Positions 25,601-37,268 of a stretch of 64,000 bases of DNA are shown in pieces. The DNA comes from Nymphaea colorata (taxonomy: Eukaryota > Streptophyta > Magnoliopsida > Nymphaeales > Nymphaeaceae): positions 28,119,934 through 28,183,933 of the forward strand of contig NC_045138.2 of the NCBI RefSeq assembly GCF_008831285.2, in the 5' to 3' direction. The translations under genes were made by a program, and so were the position numbers. Position 1 is the stretch's first letter. The number at the start of each line of letters is the position of its first letter. The notes below the pieces were generated by a model, which was given only the letters and a program-made list of their open reading frames with translations, had not been told where the DNA came from and did no database searches.

Positions 25601-28600
25601 ATGTGGCCTGAAGAATCATTGACATTTCCTATGAGTTTTAATTTCAGTAGTCTTGAATACCATAATGCCTGTTGGCAGTACTCTGAGGCATCTCCTCATG
25701 ACAATAATGTATCAACTACTATCAAGTGTTGTTCAAATAGGCAAAATGGAAACTGTTGACGTACAGTGCATAAAGGGTGAGCTGTAGCTTCATTTGCATG
25801 GAGGGTAACCTGTAGGACCTGTGTCCCTTACAAATGCACATGCGGTGCATAAATGTGCTATTGAGGGTTCTATATATGACTGCTCAAAATTGTTTGTGGA
25901 TGATAAATTATCATAGTTCATAGGTCTTCACCATTGGAAGTTGTATTAATAGAATATTTTACCTTCTCAGCTTGGGGTATTTGAAATGTCCCACTCTGGT
26001 CTTCAAGCTGCTTCAAATCCAAGTGAGATCTTCTTAAGTGAGAATAATTGTAATTCAGAAGTTTTAGCGGGCTTAGCCGTCTCTGTTATTATTGATGGAT
26101 CTCGGATCTTTCTCCTGGAGGTTCAGGTATTCTCTGACATGCCTCATCAATGTGCTGGTTCAATTTTTCGTTTGTACTTTTTCACAGGAGTGAATTTCAT
26201 GATACAGTTCTTTTCTGTGATTGAACATTATGATGTCCGGATGGTTCTGCTCTTTGGGTAGCTACTTCACTATATTGTCCTTTCTTCGTGCATTTGATTT
26301 GTGTTCTATATTTGATCTTGTGCATGGGTCTTGCATACATCCTATTCGTTCCATTTGCATTTGCCATGCAACTTTTTTTCTTCTCAAATAACGATAGATT
26401 AGCACTGCAAATGTGGATTTCTTTTTCTACTCAATCGCAAATGCAGATCTCTTTTTTTGTCCTCTACTCAAATCATTTGTGGTACCTATAGTTATGAGCT
26501 GCTGTTTGGTAGACCTCTGACCTGCATTAGTAACTGTCTCTGATGAGAATATATAGAACATATAGGCCTGATGAGAACAGGCCTTTGACAGGACTGTTCC
26601 ACAGAGAGAGGGGGGGAGAGAAGCATAAGGAGGAGGGAGTGATTCATTGGAGGAGTAGGGTTAAAGTGTTTAGGTTCAAAGCAAGAGTATATTATGGTTG
26701 ACCTGGGGCCAGGTTGGTTCTGCTGCTTCTTCACTGCTTACCCATAACTGCTTACCCATAACTGGCCTCCTCTATTCAAATTGTTGTGGTCAGATAGGCA
26801 TGTCTTCACCTGTGCAAAGTGTATCTCTGCCTCATAATCTGCTGAGTGTTTTTTTTGGTAAATGTGCTTCATTTGGTCCACATTCCTTCTTCCTTTTTTT
26901 GTTATTTTTCTGAGCTGCTCTAACCCCTTATATCATATATGTTGTGAGACATGGCTTAACGCTTGGTGTAGGCTGCTTGGACTTAAACGCCTAAGCAAAA
27001 ATATTTAGCTTAAACCCATAAGTGTAACAACCCAACCCACTCCTGGGTCGAGCCTCTGGTTTGGCGGATCCCAACCCCCGCCCCCTAGCAGTTTTGGCTC
27101 CAACCCTAAAAAGGCTAGGAACCAGGACAATCATCCCATTAATGACCCTCCCTTTATAAGCCCTTGAAGATCCATCACAATCTTCAATACGAGACTAAAT
27201 TTCTAGGGTGTTACAATCCACCCCCACTTAAGGCACACGCGTCTGCGCGTGTTTGAGACCCTAGCTCCGACCGGCTCTGATACCACTATAACAACCCAAC
27301 CCACCCCTGTGCTCGGACCCTTGGTTCGGCAGATCCCAACCCGCCCCCTAGTAGTTTCGTTTTAAACCCAAAAAGGCTAGGAAGCATGACAATCATCTCA
27401 TTAATGACCCCTCTTTATAAGCCTTTGAAGATCCCTCACAATCTTCAATACGGGACTAAATTTATGGGGTGTTGCAATAAATCTGTAACATATCAAGCAT
27501 GATGGTGTTTGCAATATTTGCTAGTATAGTATGTGGTATTATAGTGTTTTATTATGAAATCCTTGTGTGAGTAGAGCTAGGGGTTCTTATTTCACCAAAT
27601 TATTCCTTTATTTGCTTTTGTTACACTGCACATAGAAGAAGCATAATTAGCAGAAGGTTCATTGGAAATCAGTTTATCAATTCAAGAAATGGATTTTCAT
27701 CGAAAGACAACCTGTTGCTTGGCCAATCAATATTTATACTCTATAGTGACTATATGTTACTTTGAGGGAAAAAATCTAATGACAAGGAATCACTGAATAT
27801 GATCTAAAATATGATGTTTTTGTTTAAGTCACATGGGTACATGTGATCTTAGTATCTTACCACGTACCATGTCGATATGTGAATACGGTGATACATGTAC
27901 GTTGGTACGGCTGTATTTTAAAACAAAAAAAATTATATTTTGATACTTAATTTTTTCTTTAATTTTGATTTCTCCCTTCTTTTTTATTTCTCTTCCACCA
28001 AGATTCTATATTTTCTTCTCATTTTTCATTAAGTTTGAGAATTTTTGTGGATTATTATATTATATTATATATATATATATGTATATATATATACATGTAT
28101 CTATATATACATATACATATATATATATTTACATATACACTCTGCATACCCAAATTTTCTAAGATCGCCATATTCGTACCCATACCCGTATCGTACCCGT
28201 ACTCATGTGACTTAGTTTTTGTTTAATTCTTTGTTGTCTGAGATCAACTTCAAAAGAATAGTAAAGGAATACATGCTCAAAACTTCCTCATTCGGGGAGC
28301 ATGCACCTATGTGCCTGCTTGAATATAATTTGCACATGAAATTGGCAGGGCCATAGATGTTAAATACAGCTGCTTATCTCCTGGAATCTACTTGTCTTAA
28401 CAAGAGCATCATTTCCTGGTCCATCAGATATCATAATGAACGCCATCTGTGGTGTTAACTTGGATTTTCTACTTGGAAAAGAGAAAACTTGTGGGGATTA
28501 GTAACCAAGACCAAGGCGGTCTTTGTGGGATAGGCAAGCTGGGGCTAGTTAGATCCATACCAGATTATGCTGACAGATGCGCACCTCAGGTGTTAAATTC

Positions 28601-31600
28601 TTGACCTTATTCGATTAAAGGACCTAGACATAGCTTTTCCTTATGGAGGAAAGGAAGACTTAGGCAGATGGTTTAAGTAACAACTTTGAGTTCATTTCCG
28701 AAATGGTTGTTGACTGCTTCTTGCGTTCACGATTTGGATTAGTACTCATCAAGTTGGTGAACTTTCCATCCTTAACTAAATCCGTGCACTAATGGGAGAG
28801 ACTGGGAAATTCCTCACAGTGTGATACTTGAATTCTGCTGGAGTTTTGTTCATCTCATTGTTGTGGTGTTCAAATTGTTCCTGTAACAAATCCTGGTCAT
28901 GCATTGTAGTTGCAAATCTTACTGAAGGTAGCACGCTTACTTTTTATTGGCTTTGGATGTCTTAATAATGCACGGTACCTTTTTCCCATAGTCTTTATAA
29001 TGGGAAAAATTTCTTGTCACAATGGATCCAATAATGCTATAAACTGAACCATGATCACTTTTTAATTTTAATGCAGGCATTATGTTTATCTGGGGTAGCT
29101 GTTGCAAGACATGTAAATGGAGTAAAAGAAAGCAGAGCTGACATGATAATATCAGTGAGTGTTTACTTACAAGCTTAGTTTGTCTAAATGTTCTGTAAGC
29201 ATATGTGCTTTTGGCTGTACTGGACATCCTTAACATGAGTAATCCATAAAACGGCAAAATGGCTGATTTGAACTAAGAAAAATGTTTAGCACCTACAGTA
29301 TTGCTTAGGGTTTGCAACTTCCATAAGGAATATGCAATGTTCAAAGCTTTTAAAAATGTTAGACATGGCAGTTAACAACATTCACATCAATTCTGCCCAT
29401 TGTTTTATGCTTTTAAAAATCCATTTTACCAGTATTTGGAAGTGATCTTGAATGGAGACAAACTCACAAAAGTACAGAGGAAAATGGTTGAAAATGGTCA
29501 TCTCCACCTCTACTTCCATCTACCTTTATGTATCCTAATGCCATGCTCCCTGACAGCTAGTGAAATAATGTGGTTGAAATACTTATTACTTTCATCTTTC
29601 TTACTAAGATCTTGCATCTCTCTATACTTACTAGTTACCATTACACGTCAGTTTTATTATTGGTATTCTGTTGTTTTATGTCTTTTAGGTTCTTCTGAAG
29701 CAAGTGGGTTTGAAACTTCAAGATAATGTAAGTCTGTAGATACTTATTACTGTTTTCTTTGTTTGGGTCATAATGTCATTGATTTTTTTTTTTTCCTTTG
29801 TACTTGTACTAATACTTGTATGTGCCTTGCTTTTAATTTTTTCTTATTCCCTAGCTGAAAGTAAATTTTGGCTGATTTGTTTATTCATGTTAAAATTATG
29901 ATTACTATCATTCTGATATTGATGGAATGCTGATTTTTTTTTTTATGAAGGGATCATATCTTCTTCCATGACTTTAATGAAAAGATAAGCTTAATTGCTG
30001 ATCCCCATAAGGTACAGGCCATCTAATAGAAAGATAAACTCTTAGGAGTAAATTTGATCGGGTTAAGGGCATTGACAGATTTACTGGAAGTTTTGGAAAG
30101 TCAACAGGCAGTCATGGACCATGGTACTGTTAAAATTAGAAACAGCAAGCTACTTGAAATTCAATGTTTCTGCGCTACTCCTTTTCCTTGCTTTATGTGC
30201 TAATCTGATTATTCAAGAAGATAAACTATGTTGACAGCTCCTTGTGAGACATGTCTTCTGACAGTAATAGCCTGCAGATATGACTTCCATGGGTTTTCTA
30301 GGAGCAAACTTCTTTGAGGCCTGAAACTTGTGGTACAATCAGCTTTACCTCGTTAAAGCTTGTCTAATGGCTTGTTTGAATACCGTTAACGTGACGCTCT
30401 AATGAAGCTTGCTTTTACCTCTCCTTGACCATATCTTGACTTTCAGGCTAGACCATTGGATCCACAGATCCTAACCAGTTTTGGAAACTTATTATGTCTT
30501 TGAAGTCAAAACTCCACTAGTAGATGGAACTGTCTTTCAAGTCAGAACTCCACTAGTAGATGGAACTCATTAATTGAAAGTTGATTTGGGTGTCCACAAA
30601 AGGTCATCATTAGACAACCCTTTGGAGCTTTTCTGTGCGGGTGGAAGGACTCTTCTAGGTTATTTGGTTCAGATTCTCAGAATAGTTATAAAAGCTCTGG
30701 GACCAAACTGGCATAAAATGTTTTTAATTATGTTCTAACTCTTTCTATCAATTAATTTGTGCATTCTCTTTAAAGAAATTTGATTATTCATGCCATGATA
30801 AATATGTGCTAACTACGTGAAATTTCTTCTCATAGGCCATTTTTTTGAATGTTGTTAGCGGTATGAAGTTGACAGAGACAGCTGGGGATCTTGCAATTGC
30901 AGCTGCTATTTGCAGTAGGTATGTATTTCTTGATAATCTTGTTACGAGCAAAACTCTTGTTACTCTTTCCATGGTTGTGTTCTGATCGAATGATTATTTT
31001 CTCATACTGTTTTCTGGAAATGTACTGATAGCTTTTTGGAGTTTCCAATACCTAAGAATGTAGCTTTTATCGGAGAAGTTGGTCTTGGTGGCGAGCTTCG
31101 AACGGTATGTGTTTAGAAAATTGTGTGCATTATAATTTGCATCCTCTTTCCTTTTTGTCATTTAAATGACGCTGAAAAGTGGTTTTCATTTTAACATACA
31201 TAACATGTCACCCTTAAAAACATTATTAAGAATATTTCAAGCTTAGTTTAAGATTATGATTGAGAATGTTGAATGCATGTCACATGATCGTTGGCACTGT
31301 GTTGACATGTACTGTGCGAACAGCAACCTCCTCCATCTGTTCTCTAGAAAGGTTTTACGATCAAAGTTTTTGGGTATCCACTATTCTGTATCGATCTGTT
31401 CTTTTTGGATGATATCATCTGACAATCACTATATGAATACCTTGGTAACATCGATGAACTTGGCCAAGGGAATCTGTTCATAGTAAAGAGATTTCTAACG
31501 TATGGTTACCATGCCAATCCTAACCTGTTTGCCCTTCTTTTTGCGCTTAAGATATGAAGTGCATTCCTCTCTTAACAGTTAACATTGAACACATGTCCAC

Positions 31601-32168
31601 GGTCCTTAGCCTTCTGATTGGTTCCAGCTATCTTTTGATGTTTGGCATCATTACTTAGCAGATTGCATGCATTACTTCAACGTTGAAAATATGAATGTAT
31701 CTCATTTATATCTAATGCTGATTTTTTGTAAAATCTTTCAAGTGTTTGAGCTGTTTGTCCATTTATTGCCTTCTCTAGTTCTTTTGTTTTTTGAGAAATT
31801 AACGTGAATTTTATGTTAGCAATCGACTAGATCTCTTGCTTGTATTTGCTTCAGCTTTCTGACGTCTGCATTTAGATTTAACCTCTCATACTTGTAGTGC
31901 ACGGCTAAGTGTGCTGTGCTTGGATGATGTCATATTTTAAGCTGTCAGCCAAATATTCATGCTACTTGATAATGCAAGGACAATTTGGATATTTCAGGTT
32001 GCAAGAATGGATAAGAGGCTTAACGAACTTATTAAGTTGGGGTTTAAGAAGTGCGTTATTCCAAAGGTGGCAGAGAAGTCGTTCAAGGCCATTGACACAA
32101 GCGGGATAACCATAGTGACTTGCAGCAACCTGAAAGAGGTTCTGAACAAAGTATTTCGGACAGATTAA
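19674..32168 (+). CDS. RADA: RadA/Sms organellar DNA recombination ATPase
   Basis: Fifteen exons: 19674-20185, 21060-21115, 21640-21698, 21870-21941, 22336-22419, 23051-23158, 23384-23446, 23978-24058, 25474-25539, 25971-26126, 29077-29154, 29689-29727, 30836-30918, 31032-31104, 31998-32168; every junction keeps phase and gives 566 residues. The Arg/Ser-rich N-terminus, about 80 residues, looks like an organellar transit peptide. Then come a C4 zinc finger (Cys91, 94, 105, 108), Walker [11 protein letters not shown] at 196-205, the RadA signature KNRFG at 359-363 and a Lon-like C-terminal domain ending at the stop. Bacterial RadA drives branch migration in recombination; the plant protein acts in mitochondria and plastids. 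Intron 10 (26127-29076) is 2950 bp and carries a TRIM and a MITE. An alternative start at Met14 is possible. Confidence 0.95.
23582..23606. repeat. (AC)n microsatellite
   Basis: AC dinucleotide run of about 25 bases in RadA intron 7. Confidence 0.95.
24819..25019. repeat. 67-bp tandem repeat, 3 copies
   Basis: Three near-identical copies start at 24819, 24886 and 24953 with a 67-bp period in RadA intron 8. Each contains tgtatagaatacataca, a ggcctttgagca segment and ends gtagagtagata. Copies differ at only a few bases, for example cctattgg against cccactgg. There are no unique spacers, so this is a simple minisatellite. Confidence 0.95.
27023..27476 (-). mobile_element. TRIM: miniature LTR retrotransposon, 454 bp
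   Basis: Two direct repeats of about 190 bp, 27023-27215 and 27287-27476, enclose a 71-bp interior. Read on the minus strand, the distal repeat (27023-27215) begins TGTAACACCC and ends TTGTTACA, and the proximal repeat begins TGCAACACCCC. Directly after the proximal LTR comes TGGTATCAGAGC (about 27274-27285), the primer-binding site for initiator methionine tRNA. A purine-rich AAGTGGGGGTGG lies just before the distal LTR, as a polypurine tract should. Flanks ataag and ataaa suggest a 5-bp target duplication with one change. No protein is encoded. It lies antisense in RadA intron 10. The two LTRs differ at many sites, so the insertion is not recent. Confidence 0.88.
27825..28214. mobile_element. 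Mutator-like MITE copy 1, 390 bp
   Basis: The left end begins TAAGTCACATGGGTAC and the reverse complement of the right end begins TAAGTCACATGAGTAC, 15 of 16 matching. A perfect 9-bp target duplication, GTTTTTGTT, lies at 27816-27824 and 28215-28223. Nine-base duplications are typical of Mutator-like transposons. The interior carries gtaccatg and gtacccgta words near both ends and an AT-rich centre with an (AT)n run near 28060-28135. It shares interior sequence with the element at 56871-57224. No coding frame. It lies in RadA intron 10, 348 bp after the TRIM. Confidence 0.85.
28064..28136. repeat. AT-rich microsatellite
   Basis: Imperfect TA run with interspersed tgta and tctata inside the MITE. 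It generates Tyr-Ile repeats in spurious open frames. Confidence 0.9.
30496..30567. repeat. 36-bp tandem duplication
   Basis: Two copies of a 36-base unit containing actccactagtagatgg lie in RadA intron 12, with a few differences (tgaagtcaaa against tcaagtcaga). Confidence 0.9.
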
Positions 32169-32975
32169 GTCCTCCTTTCACAACTTTCCTCGATGTTATG
32201 GGTTGGGGTTTAAGAAGTGCGTTATTTTGGTGTACTGTTGTACATAACAACTAAGGTAAATGGGCCGATGTTATTAAGGGCTTTTGCTTTATTTTGGTGC
32301 GACTTTGTTCATAAAATCTATGGATACAAATGGATCGGATGTTATGGAGGAGCCTTACCATTTACCATTTATTAAATGAATTCAACCATTGTTACTGTAC
32401 CTGGCCGATCCATATCCAACCCGGTTTCTTCCGTACACTGTACCATATTAAGTGATTAATTGGAGTTACCATCCTGCACTCAATAGCTTTTTCTGAATGA
32501 ACGGACTACTTACTTAGCACCTGCACGACAGAGTTTGCTTCCCCTTGATCGTAACTTTTTTTTTTAACATTCTGCAGAATATGAGAAACTGCCAAATATC
32601 TTTTATTTTGAGTCGCCACGAGAGACGCAATCACCAATATCTGAAATGGATTAAAGTGCAATCAGCGGGCAAACGAAAACTGGGGCTCCTAGTTTCCTTG
32701 CAGATGATTGGCTCACGATCTTTGTAATGGTAATCATAAGAGTGCAACTTCGTTACGTTTCCTCGAAGGTTAGCTGGTACTTCAAGTTAAAACGTGCGTG
32801 GATTCCTACGATTTGCAAAGGAGTTTTCACAATGCAAGAAACTTTAATGAAATTATTTTATAAAAAAACTCTCAATTAACATAATTGACAACTCGCGGGA
32901 GCATTACCCTGTCTTCATTGAAGTAACAGGAGCAAGACACGGGTTCACAAAACTATCGAAATCTCTTGATCCGAA
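32169..32975. terminator. Convergent 3' ends of RadA and PFK
   Basis: The RadA stop (32168, plus) and the PFK stop (32976, minus) face each other across 807 bases. Part of the last RadA exon, gggtttaagaagtgcgttatt, recurs in shorter form near 32206-32226 just after the stop. AATAAA-like motifs are weak. No further gene is visible. Confidence 0.5.
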
Positions 32976-35900
32976 TTATGACGTCGCCGAGCAATTGCCG
33001 TCCTCACTCAAGGCCTTCCCGTCCGCCAAGAACATTTGTAGATCTAGAATGCTCGACTGTCGCTTACTCTTGGCTTCTTCAATGTCCTCTGGGCTGAGGA
33101 AGCTAGGTTGATTCGTAGAGGAAAGCAACCTCGCCCACATACGGTCAGTTATACAGACTTTATTCTGCTTCTCGGTCACACGCTGCAAGATCAGGACAGT
33201 GAAAGCCAGAAATCAGCCTCGAATCAATTTCAAACCGAAAAGGAAATTTCACACATAAAACAATCGTGGTGTTTTTTAGTCACGGAGGAACTTACATAGA
33301 TAGGTATATAAGCATGCCTGCCGTTAACAGGACCGACAGTGAAGCCCGAGTATCCAGCCATGGCGCCATGGACAGCACTATGAGCGAGAAGCGTGCAGTA
33401 GACGTTGTCTGAAGCATTGCTAGGAATGGCACGAATCATGTACGTGGGATCTGCAGAGAAATGCCATCGTTCAAATTTAGTCATCTTCTAGATCAATCTT
33501 TTGGTTGCATCCAAAGTTGCTTTACTCACATACCTATGTACTTGAGGTTCATTACAATCTTTCTCTTGGCAAAGTGGTCCTGCAATTCAAAGGAAGACGA
33601 GTTTATATCGACCTCAAAGACTATTCAACATTGTCACTTACAAGCACTCTGCGTAGGCCTTATCCTCCAGTTGTAATACCTTGATCTTGTGAGAAAGCCA
33701 CAGCCCAACGTCAAGAAGGACCTTGTTTCCTGAAGCATCCTTGTGTTCCATGTCGCGCAAGTGCTCCTCGATAAGATTCTGCCCAGCACCTTCTGCTATA
33801 ACAATAACCATATGACCATTCTCTCTGAGTCTGTGCTCCATGAATTCGAAGAGTCCTCCCGGCCCCTCCAAATAGAAGGGAGATTCAGGAATCAGGCAAC
33901 AGTCCTACCAATCGCAAGAGGAGTTTGTCAACAACCAGGCAACATTCGACTGGCGCATAAGACACAAGACTTATTAGGTTAGGAATTTTAAAGCATACCA
34001 CGTCTCTGCTAGCCAACGTAGCGTACATAGCAATAAATCCTGCAGCATCAAATGCATGACGGAATTAATAATCAGATAGAGAAAATTCATTTCACGAATT
34101 GAACCCACTTCAAAAGAGGGGTTGCATTCTTAAGGAGAGAATCCAGACGTCTCAAAGAAGGCTCCAACTTCCTATTCGGCAGCAACAAAACAACTTGATC
34201 TTAGAAAGACTGCACCAAAAGCCCAGTGGAGTTGTGGCCGTGCCTTTTTTAGAAATCCTCTTGCAAAAGATTCAGCATTCACAATCTTTAAAGTGAGGTG
34301 AATTATGAACCTCTTAGAGTTCAAGTTGTATGAAATACAGCACACTTCAATTCAAAGAAAACCTTAACATGAATAAACCAACAGCATACCACTGTCGCGA
34401 CCCATCAGCTTGACAAGGCCCACACCATTTTCACCACTTTCAGCTTCGACATGCGCTGCATTAATAGCCCTTTGAGCCTCTTCAACTGCAGTATCGAAAC
34501 CAAATGATTTGTCGATAACCTGAAACAAAGGACACACAAGAGCCATTTAGCATAAGGAACTACTTGGCTGATATCTCCAATGGAATAAAGAGTGCTTCAA
34601 TGCCAAGTTGCAAGCACATTACCGCAATGTCATTATCAATAGTCTTTGGAATTCCGACAACTGAAACTTTAAGACCACGGCTTTCAATCTCCTGCAGGGA
34701 ACAAAGTCCAGAAGTTTAACATTCATGTAACCATAACACGGTGCAATAAACTACGGTGACTCCATGACCAAGCAACATGAAAAGATAAGCACAACGACAA
34801 GAGGTTTTAATCCAAACGATGAATTTAGGTTAGAAAGGAAAAATACCTGCAGGTATCATGACAACTGCCCCTATTCTACTTGTCGTAACTTAGTAGTTAT
34901 AGTTTATACGTGGCACGAGGTTTCGTAGTATATTTTTTCTTTTCATATGCCAATAACTGAAAATACTGCGGTTTTCTTAGACTACCTTTTAAACGGAAAA
35001 ATATGCATTCATATAGCACAATCACCAAGACACCTACTGCACTCTTCAAAAACAAGGGCGAATAGGTGGCAGCAAATTTCTTAAAAATTTTCTCCACATG
35101 CAAATGGGAAGATTAGTTGGTGACATGAAACCAACGTCTCGCATTTGCAAGAGATACTAATCAAACGTTCAACATAGGCAGGAAGAAGCGACACGTTTAA
35201 CGTTTTGGTGCCGCTGATCTAAGAAGGCCGGGTTACTCATAGTGCATCAAGACATTACCGCGTATATAGATGAAGCTCCTTTCTGGGTACCATCTCCTCC
35301 AATTATATACACCTGAGACCAACAAAAGATAAATTACATGCTGTCACACGTCATTTGGCAGAACAAGAAGCCAAACGCTAGAAAGAGCTTCATTCTTCTT
35401 TCAAGTACCTGATTAATACCACGGTCCTGAATGCTGTCGACTATTTTCATGGTGTCTTGCCCACCTCGTGATGTGCCAAGAATGGTCCCACCGCGCTTGT
35501 GTATATCATTTACTACTTTGGGTGTCAAGGGAATGGTGTTGCGAGCGTAGAAGCCTTTGTATCCTCCCTAACGATTTTGAACGAGGAGAAAATTAAGACA
35601 CATCAGAGTTTTTATAATGTATAGAAAGCGAAAGTAAATAAATTTGATTCTTCATGTGGTTTACCTCAATTCCAAGAACTTTGGTAACTCCATACATGTG
35701 GTAAAGGCCACAGACTATTTCCCTTATCACTGTATTCAGACCTGGGCAGAGGCCACCGCATGTGACAATACATGCGCTTACTTCATCGGGCTCGAAAAAG
35801 ACCTGCATTGTCAGCGACGCTCATCAGAAACCACAGAGATATCACCTTCCCGAACGTTAGCCCATGAATACAAGAAAACAGCGCACCCTTTCACGAGGGC

Positions 35901-37268
35901 CTGCTCGTCGGAAATGCGTGCCCCTGAGACCACCCTTGCGAACCACAATCTGTAATTGGAAAACATTATTAGTCGTCAATTTTCAGACAAATGTTGAGTG
36001 AAAAAGAAAAAAGAAAAGAAAAGACGATTGGTGCTAATAAAGGTTGATATCAGGCACTGACCCTTTGAGCAACGGTATCATCAGGGTTGACAAAATATTG
36101 CCTGCAAAAAAATCGATAAAGAACAATTTAGAAGGGCCTGGGAGCATATTTCACAATCCAAATGAATATGAAATTAGTGTATAAAAGATGTGGAGGCAAA
36201 TTATTGAAGCCATCTTACTTGACAACTGAATATGATGGATTGAACTGCAAAGGATTCGTATAAGTCTGCCAAAACGCAAAAAAAAACAGAAATATGAGAG
36301 TGATTATACTTTTTTTTTTTTAGCATAACCAACAAAACAGCGAGACAGATATAACGGTAAACGCAACAAGGCAGAAATTAAGCCAGCTGCGGGTTTACTT
36401 AGTGCGAAAGATCCTACCAAGAAAAAGGTAAAACAAACAGCTACAGCTAGATTAATGCAAATGAAATCATTGAACGAAAGAAACCATAGTTCCCAAAATA
36501 GCCAGAAGTTTCGGAAATATTTGCAAAAAACCGGAGGAAACGCCAAATATCTGGAATTCATACATAAAATTCAATAGCTGCCTCAAATTAGGAAGAAATG
36601 CAAGCAGAATATGAAGAGAAGCGACAAACCATCAACTGTTTAATTGAGAAGACAGGAAACTTATGGAGAACTCCAACAAATAGTTCGAGAAAGAGAAGGC
36701 GAAAAATCTGGCGGGGGCGCGCGAGAGAGACAGAGACAGAGACAGAGAGAGAGAGAGTGAAGAGGAAATCTAGAAAGGGCAAAACGCCGAAATCCCAGAG
36801 AAATCTCCCAAAAAATGTTTATGCACGAAAAGAAAACCTTCTCAAGATCATTATTAACGATGATCCGAGGACATCACGGTGAAAAAAGCAAAGGCAAACA
36901 AAATGTAGAAAGGAAGAAGAGAAACCCAAAGACGAACGCGAAGAAGAATAATAAAACACAAGAAGATCAACGCCGTCGAAGCAGAAGATCAAAAGACAAA
37001 AACTCTTAAGGAGACTGACCGTGAGATCCGGGATGTAGTCGGTGAGATGAGGGACGTCCTCGAGGACAAACCCGCCGTCCCCGATGGTCACCTTCGACTT
37101 CGATCGGGCCAAGCGGATGGGATCCGATTCCGCGTTCTTCGTCCTCAACTCGGACTCCGAGCCGACCTTCACGATAAACCCCCGATTCCCTTCCCTCATG
37201 CTGGCCAAGCTGCTATTCGCCTCTATGAGACTGAGCGTGTGAGACGACGATGACGAGAAGCTGTCCAT
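32976..37268 (-). CDS. PFK: ATP-dependent 6-phosphofructokinase, plant type
   Basis: Fourteen exons: 37020-37268, 36219-36265, 36062-36101, 35887-35949, 35665-35802, 35409-35567, 35259-35312, 34623-34691, 34390-34519, 33999-34039, 33680-33904, 33534-33579, 33296-33450, 32976-33182, all in phase, 540 residues. It phosphorylates fructose 6-phosphate to the 1,6-bisphosphate. Motifs: GGLCPGLN at 149-156, GGDGT at 237-241, PKTIDND at 265-271, GRDSGF and [14 protein letters not shown]. Glycine in GGDGT, not GGDD, marks ATP rather than pyrophosphate use; the lysine of PKTIDND resembles the pyrophosphate-linked clade, a mixed pattern usual for plant PFKs. The N-terminus is Ser-rich without a clear transit peptide, so a cytosolic isoform is more likely. 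The leader near 37420 has TATTTAAA. Intron 1 is 754 bp. Confidence 0.95.
36723..36758. repeat. GA-rich microsatellite
   Basis: Imperfect GA/CAGA run in PFK intron 1. Confidence 0.9.
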
